Assembly (NCBI GenBank): GCA_963747515.1
Contig: CAVVFN010000005.1
Location: 372,001-436,000, forward strand
Direction: 5' to 3'
Source of the DNA: Mariniphaga sp963747515
GTDB taxonomy: Bacteria; Bacteroidota; Bacteroidia; Bacteroidales; Prolixibacteraceae
Length of the DNA: 64,000 nucleotides
The translations under genes were made by a program, and so were the position numbers. This document shows, piece by piece, positions 44,662 to 55,394 of the stretch. A model generated the notes under the pieces. That model was not told the DNA's origin. It ran no database searches and saw nothing but the letters and a program-made list of their open reading frames with translations. Each line of letters starts with the position of its first letter. Position 1 is the stretch's first letter.

Positions 44662-45384
44662 TTAATTCTTGTTATAAATTACAGGCATCTTCCCTTTCCA
44701 AAGTCTCCAGGGGTCATCTTCCATTAATAACTGAGCCATAAAATGCCCTGCATTAATCCGGCTTGTTTTGCCCGGATTAAAAAGTGCACTCCTTACCGGT
44801 GATTCAAACAATTCATAATCTGTGACCGCATCATTGTCGATCAACGAATCGGGCCTGACAATCGCCCATTCAATCTGCGGATCATGCTGCCCGATGTTGA
44901 CTCTTAGAAAATCTGCCGCCTGTTCATTGTCAGAATGCGGAGGTACCATTAGACGGAGCATCCCCAATGCGATTTTCTGCGCGAAAGATACTGGTTCATT
45001 CAAATCCCGGTTCCTGTTTCCGACGGTATTCATCAGTAGAAAACGTACGGGCAGTTGGGTGGAGTTCTGGTGGATTGCGCGGCAAAGCAACTTTACCGAG
45101 TCGGTTACCAGCCTGCGCGGTTTGCCAAAAATGCCCTTCCGGGTCAGATTGTGCCCCAGGCATGATGCAACGGCCTGGCAGCCGGCTAAAAGTTTTGCAA
45201 TTTCATCCACACCCATTTCTGTGACATTGCCCCTGATTAATGTTAAATTGTCGTTGTTTTTCCAGTAATCAGGAATTTGTCCCGAAGGACGAACTATCGC
45301 CTTTACTTTATGTCCTGAAGACATCAACTGCTTTACCAGGTGTCGACCGGTTGCACCGTTTGCACCAACCACCAATATTTTCAT
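44662..45384 (-). CDS. NAD(P)-binding SDR-like protein
   Basis: The 240-residue protein starts MKILVVGANGATGRHLVKQL with the glycine-rich GxxGxxG of atypical SDRs. It keeps a Rossmann layout (VKAIVRPSGQIPDYW, LTLIRGNVTE) and ends with NPGKTSRINAGHFMAQLL. The YxxxK pair is not obvious, so it may be an NmrA-like sensor or flavin/biliverdin reductase-type enzyme. Substrate unknown. Confidence 0.85.
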   Translation of the reverse strand: MKILVVGANGATGRHLVKQLMSSGHKVKAIVRPSGQIPDYWKNNDNLTLIRGNVTEMGVDEIAKLLAGCQAVASCLGHNLTRKGIFGKPRRLVTDSVKLLCRAIHQNSTQLPVRFLLMNTVGNRNRDLNEPVSFAQKIALGMLRLMVPPHSDNEQAADFLRVNIGQHDPQIEWAIVRPDSLIDNDAVTDYELFESPVRSALFNPGKTSRINAGHFMAQLLMEDDPWRLWKGKMPVIYNKN

Positions 45385-45568
45385 TTTATCGAAGTTTTAT
45401 TCAAAGATAATACCAAGGCAAAATAACCAGAAACCATGTTCTTCCAATTATGATGAAAGCCGAAATGGAAAAAAAACAGACCGCGGCAGTTATCAATCCT
45501 TCGTGTTGCGAATCAAATGTCATGGAAATTGGGGGTGCTCTCAAAATCAAAAAAAGAAAGAACCGTTA

Positions 45569-46420
45569 TCAGAAAGAATTTGCCAGTTTCAAACGATATT
45601 TCATGAACAGCCTAAACCATCGGGTGTCGCCGTATTTCTGTTTATAATGATACCTTCTGATTCCTTTCGGCGGCAGTCTGAAGGAAAGTCCTTCCAGCAT
45701 AGCTGCCATACAGGGTGTGCATAACCCACAAGGTTCATTGTTTATAGGCGTGTGGCAAAACCAGGTTTTGGACATAACCTTTTCATAACCCCATTGTTTA
45801 TAAAGGTCAACCATCTGCAATTTTGTGGTTTCAAACAACGGATGCGGAAAATGATAATTTCCAAATACCTTGACCAAATCAGGACTTGAATTTTCCTTAT
45901 CCATAATGAAGTAACTCACTTCTCCTTTTCTAATTTTTTTAAATCTGCCATTTTTTTGCAAACAATTGTAAACTCTTCCCAATTCGCTCTTTTCCACACA
46001 AATTTCAATACCAGGCACAAGTCGGGAAAAGCGGCTAAGCCATTCATACTGACTTCCTATGGTGTGTTTGGCATACAATTTTTTGTAAGCATCTTTCACC
46101 GATTCATCCGGGTCCAGTTCAGTAAAATTGAACTTTTTCAGGGGCAATAGGGTGCATTTAGTTTTTGGATGGTTTTCAATTTCTTTTATAATTAAAGAAA
46201 TCGCATTCAATTCCTGGCTTTCTGAGGATCGCTTTTCAAAAATGTAATAAGGCTGAATATCCACCTCCATCATCGATAGCTCCACTATCCGGAAGGTTGA
46301 ATCAAAACCTCCTGTCCACAGGATATTTACTTTAATTCTTTCTTTTGATCGTGTTTCGGAAATTTCCTTTGTAAGGCTGCCTCTGGGACTTACTGTTTTA
46401 CTGGTTAGAATTTCTTTCAT
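45569..46420 (-). CDS. QueC-like PP-loop protein
   Basis: The 283-residue protein has a PP-loop KVNILWTGGFDSTFRIVEL (variant of SGGxDS) near residue 30-48, and at the C-terminus CHTPINNEPCGLCTPC, the CX8CX2CX2C zinc pattern of 7-cyano-7-deazaguanine synthase. The middle is diverged. No other queuosine gene is nearby, so it is an orphan that may act on another substrate. I am confident of the fold, not of the reaction. Confidence 0.7.
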   Translation of the reverse strand: MKEILTSKTVSPRGSLTKEISETRSKERIKVNILWTGGFDSTFRIVELSMMEVDIQPYYIFEKRSSESQELNAISLIIKEIENHPKTKCTLLPLKKFNFTELDPDESVKDAYKKLYAKHTIGSQYEWLSRFSRLVPGIEICVEKSELGRVYNCLQKNGRFKKIRKGEVSYFIMDKENSSPDLVKVFGNYHFPHPLFETTKLQMVDLYKQWGYEKVMSKTWFCHTPINNEPCGLCTPCMAAMLEGLSFRLPPKGIRRYHYKQKYGDTRWFRLFMKYRLKLANSF

Positions 46421-46837
46421 CTTATCAGAGTATTAGCAAGATTAAGCAAAAGCAATATTTCTTTTACTTAAACCGATTAAACATTTTCCAATGAAACAAG
46501 ATCAAAACTTCAAGTCCCTGCTGTTTTTACAGAGGTTTATGACAGGGAAATACCAAATCGGAAGTCTTAGGCTTGCCCGATTAATTCGTAGTAGATAAAC
46601 AGTTAGCGTTAAAATAAGTTCAAATAACTGCCTGAAAAAACATTTCCTTGAAAATTTTATATTTTCAACAGTTGGGGGAAACGGTAAACGAAAGCCATTT
46701 CCGACTATTGTCAGGTAAAAATGGTTTGTTAACAATTCAAATCCATTTATACCAGGAGCCTGCTGAATCCACATCTAAAACTGAAGCAATTACATTTAAT
46801 TTTATTCGGTTACCGGTAAAAATCTGCATGATACTCC
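46421..46837. other. Intergenic region
   Basis: About 415 bases without a convincing frame. A few short frames on both strands have no family-like features. Confidence 0.35.
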
Positions 46838-48052
46838 TTATTGTTCCATTCCCAATTGTTTACCGAGCCATGCATAAGCCTGTTTTCTCACATCTGCCGG
46901 AAAATCATGCCCGCCGTCGGTTTCTGTACGAACGAAATGAGCTGATGCTCCCAGCAGATCATAAACCCCTCCCACCTGATGCAACACGCTGTCGACCGTT
47001 TCCCACCAACTTTCAAAATCCGGTTTTCCGTTGGATGCATGGGTATAAACAGCATCCTTTCTGGCAGAATAATTAAAAAATGGCCGCGGTGCACAAAGCG
47101 CCATGATTTCATGCATATCGCAGGGAACCATTCCCGATCGTATAAATTCCCTGCAATAGGGATTAAAATGAACAAACCAGTCGTTTCGGGCAAACTGATA
47201 AGGAGAGTTGGTGCCACCCATCGGACTTAACCCGCAGGAAGAAACTGCTGCTTTAATCCTCGGGTCGAATGCCTGCAGGAAAAATGAATTGTATCCACCC
47301 AGTGAATGACCAATACATCCAATTCGTTCCGGATCTACGATGTCTGACTGGCACAGGTAATCCAAACCTTTTTTATGATCGGCGATCATTTTTCCCATGG
47401 CCGACCAATGAGGAAATTTTTTATAAAATTCATTTGTATTATAAGAATCGTAACCCGGATATATTCTTTCTCCGGCAGAAATAACATCTGTGGCCAATAC
47501 CACATACCCAAGTTGGGCCAGTTCCTTCCCATAGCTGCGGCCTTCTCTTGGTTCCAGCCCCACGGTTTGTTTTGCTCCCGGCCCTGTACTGTGCAGTGCC
47601 ATGATTGCAGGCCGGGGAGAAGATGCACTTGCACCATCAGGAACCAAAAGAAAACCCGTTATCGTGTCTTCCGTGTTGCTGTTGAACTGCACTTTTTTTT
47701 CTGTATACCCGTCGCGCCGGTTTTCCTCAGAAACCTGAAGATCGAACGGGATATCATTTGTCTGTGGTGGTTCGCCAAGCATTATTTTTGACCGCTGAAG
47801 AATCGACTCACGTTTACTTTTCCAGGCTTCCCTGTCGCAAATTTCTACTTTCCTCAATCCAAAACCAAATTTCTCATTTTCCTGCCGCAAATCGGTTAAA
47901 ATGGGATTAACCGGAATCGGTCCGGGAGCCTTTACTGAGACGGAAGGGCAATCAGCAGCCATAAACGGGGTAGTGCTTAAAATGCCAAATCCGCCTGCTG
48001 CTATGCTGCTTTTCATGAAATTACGCCTGGAAAGTTTCTTTTGTGTTGTCAT
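46838..48052 (-). CDS. Tat-exported alpha/beta hydrolase (dienelactone hydrolase-like)
   Basis: The 404-residue protein begins with a twin-arginine signal (LSRRNFMKSSIAAGGFGILS). The hydrolase core shows RIGCIGHSLGGYNSFFL with the nucleophile serine, RIKAAVSSCGLSPMGG, and the catalytic His in TDGGHDFPADVRKQ. The family includes acetyl xylan and other carbohydrate esterases. A polysaccharide-related role is inferred from export and from the sialate esterase in the window. Confidence 0.82.
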   Translation of the reverse strand: MTTQKKLSRRNFMKSSIAAGGFGILSTTPFMAADCPSVSVKAPGPIPVNPILTDLRQENEKFGFGLRKVEICDREAWKSKRESILQRSKIMLGEPPQTNDIPFDLQVSEENRRDGYTEKKVQFNSNTEDTITGFLLVPDGASASSPRPAIMALHSTGPGAKQTVGLEPREGRSYGKELAQLGYVVLATDVISAGERIYPGYDSYNTNEFYKKFPHWSAMGKMIADHKKGLDYLCQSDIVDPERIGCIGHSLGGYNSFFLQAFDPRIKAAVSSCGLSPMGGTNSPYQFARNDWFVHFNPYCREFIRSGMVPCDMHEIMALCAPRPFFNYSARKDAVYTHASNGKPDFESWWETVDSVLHQVGGVYDLLGASAHFVRTETDGGHDFPADVRKQAYAWLGKQLGMEQ

Positions 48053-48598
48053 ACTTTCATATTTTATTGAACCGGAAAACTACCCGTTGCTGTTTCAGCC
48101 CGAAGGTAATAAGGACAGCTCATAAAAGCCGCAATTTCTGTCAATTATTTTTAAAATCCATTTAAAAACTTTCTTTCGCCGGCACATTTGCAAACAATAA
48201 GTGGCCGGCTGATAAGATCTGAAATGTAGAGGCAAACTGTTACTTCCACTCCCCTCTAAAATTCCGGAGGGTTGAAAACAAATGAAGGATCTTATGCCGG
48301 AAGGATGCATCATTCGGAAATGAACTCTTCAGGAAGCGCTTTACATTATCCTCATTACATCAACAGGCTTGTTCTCCGCTGTACCCTTTACAGTAAACCT
48401 TTCCGTGTCTATTCCCTTCCGAAAGGGGTTTAAACAGGTCAGTGAAATTGGATATACAAAAACCTCTTGCCTTAATCATTAAAAATTAGTAACTTTCATA
48501 ATCGGGCGAAAATTGCTTAAAAGGCAATTTCCACAAGTTTTTTACAGATTGATGTTATAACTAAATTAATCATTAAAATCAAATTAAAACGCATTACC
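48053..48598. other. Intergenic region before patatin gene
   Basis: About 545 bases between divergent genes. TAACTTTC at about 48488 resembles the Bacteroidetes -7 box (TAnnTTTG) for the patatin gene. No gene or RNA was recognised. Confidence 0.35.
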
Positions 48599-50413
48599 AT
48601 GAAAAACAAAAACACCTTTCGGATTGGTATATGCATGGCAGGAGCTGTGTCTGCCGGTGCATATACAGCAGGAGTCATCGATTATTTACTGGAAAGTCTG
48701 GAACACTGGAATAAAGCCAAAAAATTAAATTTACCGGGAGTGCCAAAACATGATGTTGTTATTGAAGTATTCACAGGAGCTTCTGCAGGCGGAATGACAG
48801 CAGCAATAACAGCCGGTGCAGTACAGAATGAATTCCCGCACATTCATAAAACAAATGCTCATAGCCCGGTTTCAAAAGAGAATCCACTTTTCAATGCATG
48901 GGTAAATATGACAGAAACTGAAGGCTCGGACATGATGGGCCAGATGCTGGATAATGATGATATTATGCAAAACGCATCAAATGAGGTTAAATCCATTTTC
49001 AATTCCACTTTCATTGAAACCCTGGCCGGAAATACAATCGACAATTTCAGAAAGAATCCGGACTATAAAAGGGAATATATTGCTGACGATTTGGAAATTA
49101 TTACAACCTTAACCAACCTCCGGGGATTAAATTACAAAATTAAATTTAAAACTGCACTGGGTGAAAGTGAATACCGCATGCTCCGTCATATGGATATTGC
49201 CCACTTTCAGTTAAATGAAAACAACACCTTCAATAATGACGGGAAAATCCCCATTCACTTTAATTCTTCAGATGAAGGGAATCGTGATATTCTTAAACAG
49301 GCCGCCATGGCTACGGGTGCATTTCCCGTTGGGCTGGCACCAAGGCAGATCTGCAGAAATCAGGAGTACATCTATACACAACCTTACCTGAATATTGGGA
49401 AAGACAGCATAATTGAAGATCAGGATCCTAAATATACCTGTGTAACCGTTGACGGAGGATTAATTGACAATGAACCATTTGGCATCACAGATAAAATTCT
49501 GGATAAAAGGAGAAGGAGTCAACCAGGGAATGCCAATCAGATGGAAAAAAGTGCATCAAAATTCGACACCACGGTTATCATGATTGATCCTTTTCCCAAT
49601 TATGAGACAAAAAACGAAGCCCATTATATGCCGCAAGAAGCATTAAAATACACCATCCCGGCAATCTTAAAATCCATGCGTCAACAATTGATGTTCAAAG
49701 GGGAAGAACTTGAAAACGCTTATGATGAAGATAATTATACCCGGTTTATGGTTGTTCCCATAAGAAGAGATCCCACTACCAGCGAGATATGCGAATATTC
49801 TCTTGCATGTGGCGGACTGAGCGGTTTCTCCGGGTTTTTTAATAAAGAATTCAGAGTACATGATTTTTTGCTTGGAAGAAGAAATGCCCAACGTTTTATT
49901 CAACGGTATTTTAGTGTTCCTGCCGATGCACATAATCCCATTATTGAGTTTGGTTATGAAGGTATTAAAGACGCTTTTCTGATAAAAGGAGAAGATAACC
50001 AGGATTTTTTATCCATAATTCCGGATATACGAATCACAGAAAATAAACAAACGGGAAAATACGAAGTTAAGAAACCCGATCCCGAGGAAGAAGTTGATTT
50101 TCCATCCGTTAATTTGAGTTATATCCTTTCTTTGGAAGAAAAATTCGAAAATCGTTTCAATACGGTATTTAAATACATTACCAATGACAGTACCCCAAAA
50201 AAAGAAAAAGAGAAAAATGAAATCGTGAAAAAAATAAGGAAAAAAGGATGGTTTAAAAGAAATGTTACCGGAAATCTGAAAAATAGGGTAACCGATGCCG
50301 TAACCTATTTTGCCCGTTTAAAAGTAAAAAAAATAGCTGCTGAAAGTTTCGTCAACTTCATTATCGAAGATCTGGATAAGCGAAAACTTTTGATCGATGA
50401 TGTAAATAAATAA
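48599..50413 (+). CDS. Patatin-like phospholipase
   Basis: The 604-residue protein starts with FRIGICMAGAVSAGAYTAGV (oxyanion glycine loop, here GxxSAG). Then EVFTGASAGGMTAAITAGA holds the GxSxG nucleophile, and VTVDGGLIDNEPF the DGG catalytic aspartate. The C-terminal third is charged and variable (KIRKKGWFKRNVTGNLKNRV). Patatin enzymes cleave acyl chains from lipids. It is a single gene with its own upstream region, and bacterial patatins of this size are sometimes effectors, but nothing here shows that. Confidence 0.9.
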   Translation: MKNKNTFRIGICMAGAVSAGAYTAGVIDYLLESLEHWNKAKKLNLPGVPKHDVVIEVFTGASAGGMTAAITAGAVQNEFPHIHKTNAHSPVSKENPLFNAWVNMTETEGSDMMGQMLDNDDIMQNASNEVKSIFNSTFIETLAGNTIDNFRKNPDYKREYIADDLEIITTLTNLRGLNYKIKFKTALGESEYRMLRHMDIAHFQLNENNTFNNDGKIPIHFNSSDEGNRDILKQAAMATGAFPVGLAPRQICRNQEYIYTQPYLNIGKDSIIEDQDPKYTCVTVDGGLIDNEPFGITDKILDKRRRSQPGNANQMEKSASKFDTTVIMIDPFPNYETKNEAHYMPQEALKYTIPAILKSMRQQLMFKGEELENAYDEDNYTRFMVVPIRRDPTTSEICEYSLACGGLSGFSGFFNKEFRVHDFLLGRRNAQRFIQRYFSVPADAHNPIIEFGYEGIKDAFLIKGEDNQDFLSIIPDIRITENKQTGKYEVKKPDPEEEVDFPSVNLSYILSLEEKFENRFNTVFKYITNDSTPKKEKEKNEIVKKIRKKGWFKRNVTGNLKNRVTDAVTYFARLKVKKIAAESFVNFIIEDLDKRKLLIDDVNK

Positions 50414-50667
50414 GAAGTTGAAATGCTATGCAGGCTCCATGTGGGTTTATCGTTTCAAATTTCAACCAGATTTCTTCCATTCTTTTATTTTAATTTCCGT
50501 GCCGGTGCCACAATAACAAAGCGACTGATGGTTTGGTTGCTTAGCGATCCTGAATTACCCCTTTAAACTCCCGCTGAAAAAAAAGGCCGGTAGTGCCGCT
50601 CCCCGGACGGGAGGGTTGATTCCGGCCCTATACCCTCGGCCTATAGGTAGAAACAACATCTTAACTT

Positions 50668-51579
50668 TTATGATTTCCTGTCGATACCGAATTTTTCTAC
50701 AGGATGTTCTTTCCCCAGGGGTTCAACATGAACAACGATGTCGTATATATTTTCAACAGTTCGGATAATCTGGGTTTCTACTTCATGAGCAATGTTATGC
50801 GCTTCATTTAGAGAAATATTACCATCAACTTCAATGTCCAGGGCAATCATATATAAATTTCCAATGATGCGGATTCTGGCCCTGTGTGGGTTATGTGCTT
50901 CCGGGACCTTATCGACGGCTTCAAAAATGCGGTTATAAACCGTTTCATCTTTAACCCCATCCAGTAATTCAGCATTTGACTCCATAAATATTTTCACGGA
51001 TGACCAAATAATAAATAAACTTATGACAAGCCCTGCAACTGAATCCAGTATGGGCAGATTCAAAATAAAAGTAAAGACAAGACCAACAAGTACACCAACA
51101 GAAATCAACACGTCATTTCTCATGTTTACTGAATTGGCAATTAGCATTTGGCTGTTGATGCGTTTACCTTGCCTGTACTGATAAAGGGATAAAAGCAATT
51201 TACCAATAATGGAAAAAACGGTTACCCCTATTGCCAGTGTACCCGGAAGTACTTTTTCCCTGTAATCGAAAATACTTTGCACAGAAGAAACAAGCATTTG
51301 GGAACCTGCGTAGAAAATAATCAGTGCCAGTACCTTGGTGGCGATGCCTTCCGCTTTTTCATACCCGTAAACATGTTTCCGGTTAGGGGGTTTATTCATG
51401 ATTTTGGCAGTCAGCATCATTACAACAGATATTACCACATCGGTAGCGGAATCAATGCCATCGCTAATAACAGCCAGACTGCCGGAAAAGACCCCTACAA
51501 TAACTTTTGACAGAGACAATATGCTGTTTCCTGTAATACTGACCCACGAAGCTTTTATCAGAACCTGCTTTTTATCCAT
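50668..51579 (-). CDS. Cation diffusion facilitator (FieF/CzcD-like)
   Basis: The 303-residue protein has six helices with the metal-site motifs SDGIDSATDVVISVVMMLTA (DxxxD) in helix 2 and NSVNMRNDVLISVGVLVGLV in helix 5, and a C-terminal cytoplasmic domain (RARIRIIGNLYMIALDIEVD, ending with VVHVEPLGKEHPVE). It exports divalent metal ions such as Zn2+ or Fe2+. Confidence 0.9.
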   Translation of the reverse strand: MDKKQVLIKASWVSITGNSILSLSKVIVGVFSGSLAVISDGIDSATDVVISVVMMLTAKIMNKPPNRKHVYGYEKAEGIATKVLALIIFYAGSQMLVSSVQSIFDYREKVLPGTLAIGVTVFSIIGKLLLSLYQYRQGKRINSQMLIANSVNMRNDVLISVGVLVGLVFTFILNLPILDSVAGLVISLFIIWSSVKIFMESNAELLDGVKDETVYNRIFEAVDKVPEAHNPHRARIRIIGNLYMIALDIEVDGNISLNEAHNIAHEVETQIIRTVENIYDIVVHVEPLGKEHPVEKFGIDRKS

Positions 51580-51758
51580 ATGAATTATGAAACTCTTTGC
51601 AAATTAAAGAAATCGTACGGAAAATTAAGATAAACGGTAAAGTATACATCAAATTTACAGGCCAGCATTAACTCTCAAAAACGGGGTTTGAGTCGAGCCA
51701 CTCAGCAAATCACAATTTCAAAATTCAACCTAATCTTTGTTATGCCATCGTACATATT

Positions 51759-52322
51759 TTAATCAGCTCTTAATGGCGGACCAACAACTTTCATATCGTG
51801 CGCTTCAAACACCATCTCTATTTCTTTTAAGGTTGGAGGAGAAGTCCATGAATCCGTAGTTTTAAAAAATGCTTCCATTTTTCCTGCTGGCATATAGGAA
51901 ACGATGACTTTACCCTTTTCTGATAACTGAATAAACGCATGCGGAATGTTTCTTGGCAGAAAAATAGTATCACCAGGCATCATTTGATATTTTTCATCAG
52001 CAACCTGGAAAAGGTATTCCCCTTCAAGTATGTAAAAAAATTCATCCTGATAAAGATGAATATGCAGTGGAGGTCCTCCTTTTGGGGTATATCCAATTTG
52101 TTCAAAAACTGCCAAACTACCATCTGTGTCGAGCGACGATATTTTAATATCTAAAACATTTAAGGTAACACCTTTCATTTTATAGTGTTTGCCATATCTA
52201 GCTTCTCCTGAATTTACCTTAAACCCCTTTTTCATTCCGGTCATAATAGCTGATGTAAATTTTGTTACAGAAGTTATTGGCAAAACTGCAAGTGTTGTCG
52301 ATATGAACTTTCTGCGTATCAT
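51759..52322 (-). CDS. Secreted cupin-domain protein
   Basis: The 187-residue protein has a signal-like N-terminus (RKFISTTLAVLPITSVTKFT). The cupin core shows GGPPLHIHLYQDEFFYILEG with the HxH...E metal ligands, then LEGEYLFQVADEKYQMMPGD and FLPRNIPHAFIQL with the second histidine motif. Function is unknown; related proteins are often named quercetin-dioxygenase-like. Confidence 0.85.
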   Translation of the reverse strand: MIRRKFISTTLAVLPITSVTKFTSAIMTGMKKGFKVNSGEARYGKHYKMKGVTLNVLDIKISSLDTDGSLAVFEQIGYTPKGGPPLHIHLYQDEFFYILEGEYLFQVADEKYQMMPGDTIFLPRNIPHAFIQLSEKGKVIVSYMPAGKMEAFFKTTDSWTSPPTLKEIEMVFEAHDMKVVGPPLRAD

Positions 52323-52614
52323 GAATATACTTCCTCTCTTTTAATAAGTCAAAAACCTCTGTGCAGCAAACTCCCTTATTTCATAATAATAGTGGGAGGC
52401 GGGCAGTAACCGGTTGCTGCATTTCACTTAAACGATCAGACACAACCAAAGTTCGACAAGTAATCGGTCTTTAGCATTAAAATAATTCCTTATTTTTCCC
52501 AATTGAAATACAAAAGTTTTCTGTTGAAGTATTTACCTTTATTCCTGCTCCAGATCCCTTACCTGCCGCCTTCTCATGTCAATTGACAATTATGCAGTTT
52601 CATCATCTGGCAAT

Positions 52615-53856
52615 TTAGCAATTCAACCATTTAGCAACATCATACACCATCAGCGCATCGCCATGCCTGATGTATAATTTTTTATGGTGTATTACCGGAT
52701 GCGCCCAATGCTGGCCGATGCCCAACGGAACTGAAAACCGGCCCCTGATTTCAAATGTTTCACGATTCATATTTACCAGGGCTACTTCACCCGATTCGCT
52801 GTAAAGGTAAAATAAGCCGTCGGCGTGAATAAGCACCCCGTCATTAAAATCGCCTGACAGCAATGCAGCTTCTCCATTCGAAACATCAACGGCATACCAT
52901 TTGCCTTTACGGTAAGCTGAACCAAACATATACCCCTTGAGCAGTACAATTCCTCCCATCAGGTTTTGAAATGATTCATTCCGCCACAACTGCTCCACCT
53001 GTTTCCCGTCCTCACTCAGCCTGAGAGCCAGTGTACCGCTACTTTGAGGGGCAGAAGCACTGGAACAATAAATTATACCCCCCGAATACACAGGAGAGTT
53101 TGCATGAATTTTATTGCCTTGCATTTGCTCCGCCCTCCAGTACATTTCCCCGGTGCCGGCATCGATTCCGATAATTGAAGTGGCAGTTAATGTCACCACC
53201 AGCCTTGCCTTGTTGTGTTCAACCAAAACAGGGGCACAATAGGCAGCCGGTTCACCATAGCCGGGGCTGGTCCAGACTGTTTCGCCGGTGAAACGGTTAA
53301 GCGCCGCCACATTGTGCTTTTCACCTCCGGGAGTGCAAATAATGTTGTCTCCGTCAATCAGCAGTGACTCCGTCATCCCCCACATGATGTTTTCAGCATC
53401 AAAGCGATTCAGCAAATCTACCTCCCAAACAATATCCCCTGAAAAAGCATCGAAACAATACACTACTCCCATACCGCTTTCAAGGTACACCCATTTATCA
53501 GCAACAACCGGTGTTGAACGAGGACCGGTGTAGTTCAGGTGCCATTCCGTTCCGTATGTTTTTTGCCAGAGCAGTTTTCCATCCAGATCGAAGGAATACA
53601 ATACCCCCAGGGTATCGGGCATCCCGGTCACATAAATCCTGCTGAGTCCGATTGATGCACTGGTATGTCCGGCTCCAAGTCCTTCGTAGCTCCACAACAT
53701 TTGAGGGCCTTTTTCAGGCCATGCCTCCAGCAGCCCCGATTCGTAAAAAATTCCTTCGCGATTCGGTCCACGCCATTGCGAAGGATCATCTTTTTCAGCA
53801 GAGCATGCTGCAAAAATCAATAAGAAAACTGCAAAAATCATGAAATAACGGTCCAT
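52615..53856 (-). CDS. PQQ-type beta-propeller lipoprotein
   Basis: The 413-residue protein has a lipoprotein signal (FLLIFAACSAEKD). The QWRGPNREGIFYESGLLEAW start is typical for outer-surface PQQ-like propellers, and repeated tryptophan-docking blades follow (GDIVWEVDLLNRF, GETVWTSPGYGEP, GEMYWRAEQMQG). It lacks the enzyme parts of PQQ dehydrogenases, so a binding or scaffold role is likely. Confidence 0.82.
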   Translation of the reverse strand: MDRYFMIFAVFLLIFAACSAEKDDPSQWRGPNREGIFYESGLLEAWPEKGPQMLWSYEGLGAGHTSASIGLSRIYVTGMPDTLGVLYSFDLDGKLLWQKTYGTEWHLNYTGPRSTPVVADKWVYLESGMGVVYCFDAFSGDIVWEVDLLNRFDAENIMWGMTESLLIDGDNIICTPGGEKHNVAALNRFTGETVWTSPGYGEPAAYCAPVLVEHNKARLVVTLTATSIIGIDAGTGEMYWRAEQMQGNKIHANSPVYSGGIIYCSSASAPQSSGTLALRLSEDGKQVEQLWRNESFQNLMGGIVLLKGYMFGSAYRKGKWYAVDVSNGEAALLSGDFNDGVLIHADGLFYLYSESGEVALVNMNRETFEIRGRFSVPLGIGQHWAHPVIHHKKLYIRHGDALMVYDVAKWLNC

Positions 53857-53999
53857 ATTCCTGAATTTAAATTCTTTGAAGAATGCCTAAAATAGAAAAA
53901 AGATTTAATACCCCGGTTCTTTCTTCAGAAATGAACCAAAAATTCATGAATGGAGGGGAATTTCCATTTTTTATACTGAATTATTACAGGTATCGCGAT

Positions 54000-55001
54000 T
54001 CATTTAATTAACTTCAAAACAGTTCTTCCTTTCAGTTTTCCCTGAAGCATTAAATCCATTTTGTTTTGAAGCTCATCAAGCTCAATTTCGCTGCATGCTT
54101 TTTCTAATTGCCCGGGCTTCCAGACGTCAGATAACATTTCCCACACCTTAACCCTATTATTCATGGGATAGTTTTGAGAATCTATTCCAATTAATGTCAC
54201 TCCTCTAAGAATAAATGGAAATACGGTTAAATTAAGTTGGGGTGAAGCTACATTGCCACAACACGTGACTATACCATTTGACTCAGTTGATTTAATCATG
54301 TTTTCAAGAATTACACCACCAACAGTATCAACTGCTCCGGCAAACATAGGTTTCAACAACGGTTTTTTATCAAAATTTTCTACTTCATTGCGCAACAAAA
54401 TTTCTTTTGCACCAAGGCTATTCAAAAAATTCCTTTCCGATTCTTTTCCAGTTATGGCAACTACATGATAACCCAATTTACTCAATATAGAAACAGTTAA
54501 TGTGCCAACTCCGCCAGTAGCTCCTGAAACTGCAATTTTACCCGCATCAGGTTTTATCCGTTCCATAAGCCTCCAAATCGATATACCCGAAGTTAATCCG
54601 GCAGTACCGTAAATCATCGCCTCTTTCATTGTCAGATTTTCGGGCAATTTAACTGCCCATTCTGCAGGCACTTGCATATACTCAGCAAATCCACCGTCCG
54701 TATTCATTCCTAAATCATAACCGGTTACAATTACTTTTTCTCCAACTTTTATTCTCTCACAATTCGATTTCGCTATTGTTCCTGCAGCATCAATTCCAGG
54801 GGTATGAGGATAATTTCCGGTAACTCCTTTTCTCCCCGAAGCCGATAAGGCATCTTTATAATTTAATGAGCTAAAATGTACTTTAACCAAAATCTCATCT
54901 CTTTTTAAAGGGCTAAATTCCATTTCTTCTACCGATCCGATAAAACTACCCTTTTCCTCTTTAACCCGGAAAGCTTTGAATGTGTAATTATTTTGCCTCA
55001 T
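54000..55001 (-). CDS. YhdH/YhfP-type quinone oxidoreductase
   Basis: The 333-residue zinc-independent MDR enzyme shows GATGGVGTLTVSILSKLGYH (NADPH site), RKGVTGNYPHTPGIDAAGTI and a typical end GRTVLKLIK. The YhdH/YhfP group reduces acryloyl-CoA or quinones. It is a single gene. Confidence 0.9.
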   Translation of the reverse strand: MRQNNYTFKAFRVKEEKGSFIGSVEEMEFSPLKRDEILVKVHFSSLNYKDALSASGRKGVTGNYPHTPGIDAAGTIAKSNCERIKVGEKVIVTGYDLGMNTDGGFAEYMQVPAEWAVKLPENLTMKEAMIYGTAGLTSGISIWRLMERIKPDAGKIAVSGATGGVGTLTVSILSKLGYHVVAITGKESERNFLNSLGAKEILLRNEVENFDKKPLLKPMFAGAVDTVGGVILENMIKSTESNGIVTCCGNVASPQLNLTVFPFILRGVTLIGIDSQNYPMNNRVKVWEMLSDVWKPGQLEKACSEIELDELQNKMDLMLQGKLKGRTVLKLIK

Positions 55002-55060
55002 CTTTAAGTGTTTAAATCTAAAAAAACAGATGTGTTTCGCGAAATCAATGACTTACAGCT

Positions 55061-55261
55061 TTAATAGGTTACAATCCCCAACGGATGGTGCCGGAATCTA
55101 TCAAGCAGAAACTGCATAACCGCACCGGCAAACAGTTCAGGATTGGTATCGATAGCTATATGTTGCCGATAGGGCAAAATTACAACTTTACTGTCGAAAA
55201 GTGCTGAATCAACCAGATTAATTGCCCGTTGAAAAAGTGGCGGACTGTCACCACCGGGCAT
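55061..55261 (-). pseudogene. C-terminal remnant of an alpha/beta hydrolase
   Basis: The frame reads SKVVILPYRQHIAIDTNPEL and FAGAVMQFLLDRF, with the His (QHIAIDTNPELF) and last helix of alpha/beta hydrolases. The rest of the fold is absent. It is a remnant. Confidence 0.5.
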
Positions 55262-55394
55262 GCTTCATTCTCCCCGTTCTGCTCTTCTGATGGGATCAAA
55301 AAAACCATCCTCCATTTTAATCTATCTCTGCCAAATGAAAAACATTTTCGGATAGCTGTTGTTTTTTAATGTACAAAATCAATTAAAAAAAATT

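Noticed and set aside
46502..46774. 90-codon minus-strand frame in the gap before the Tat-exported hydrolase
   Set aside because: No start context, no family-like motif, and a composition typical of non-coding AT-rich DNA.
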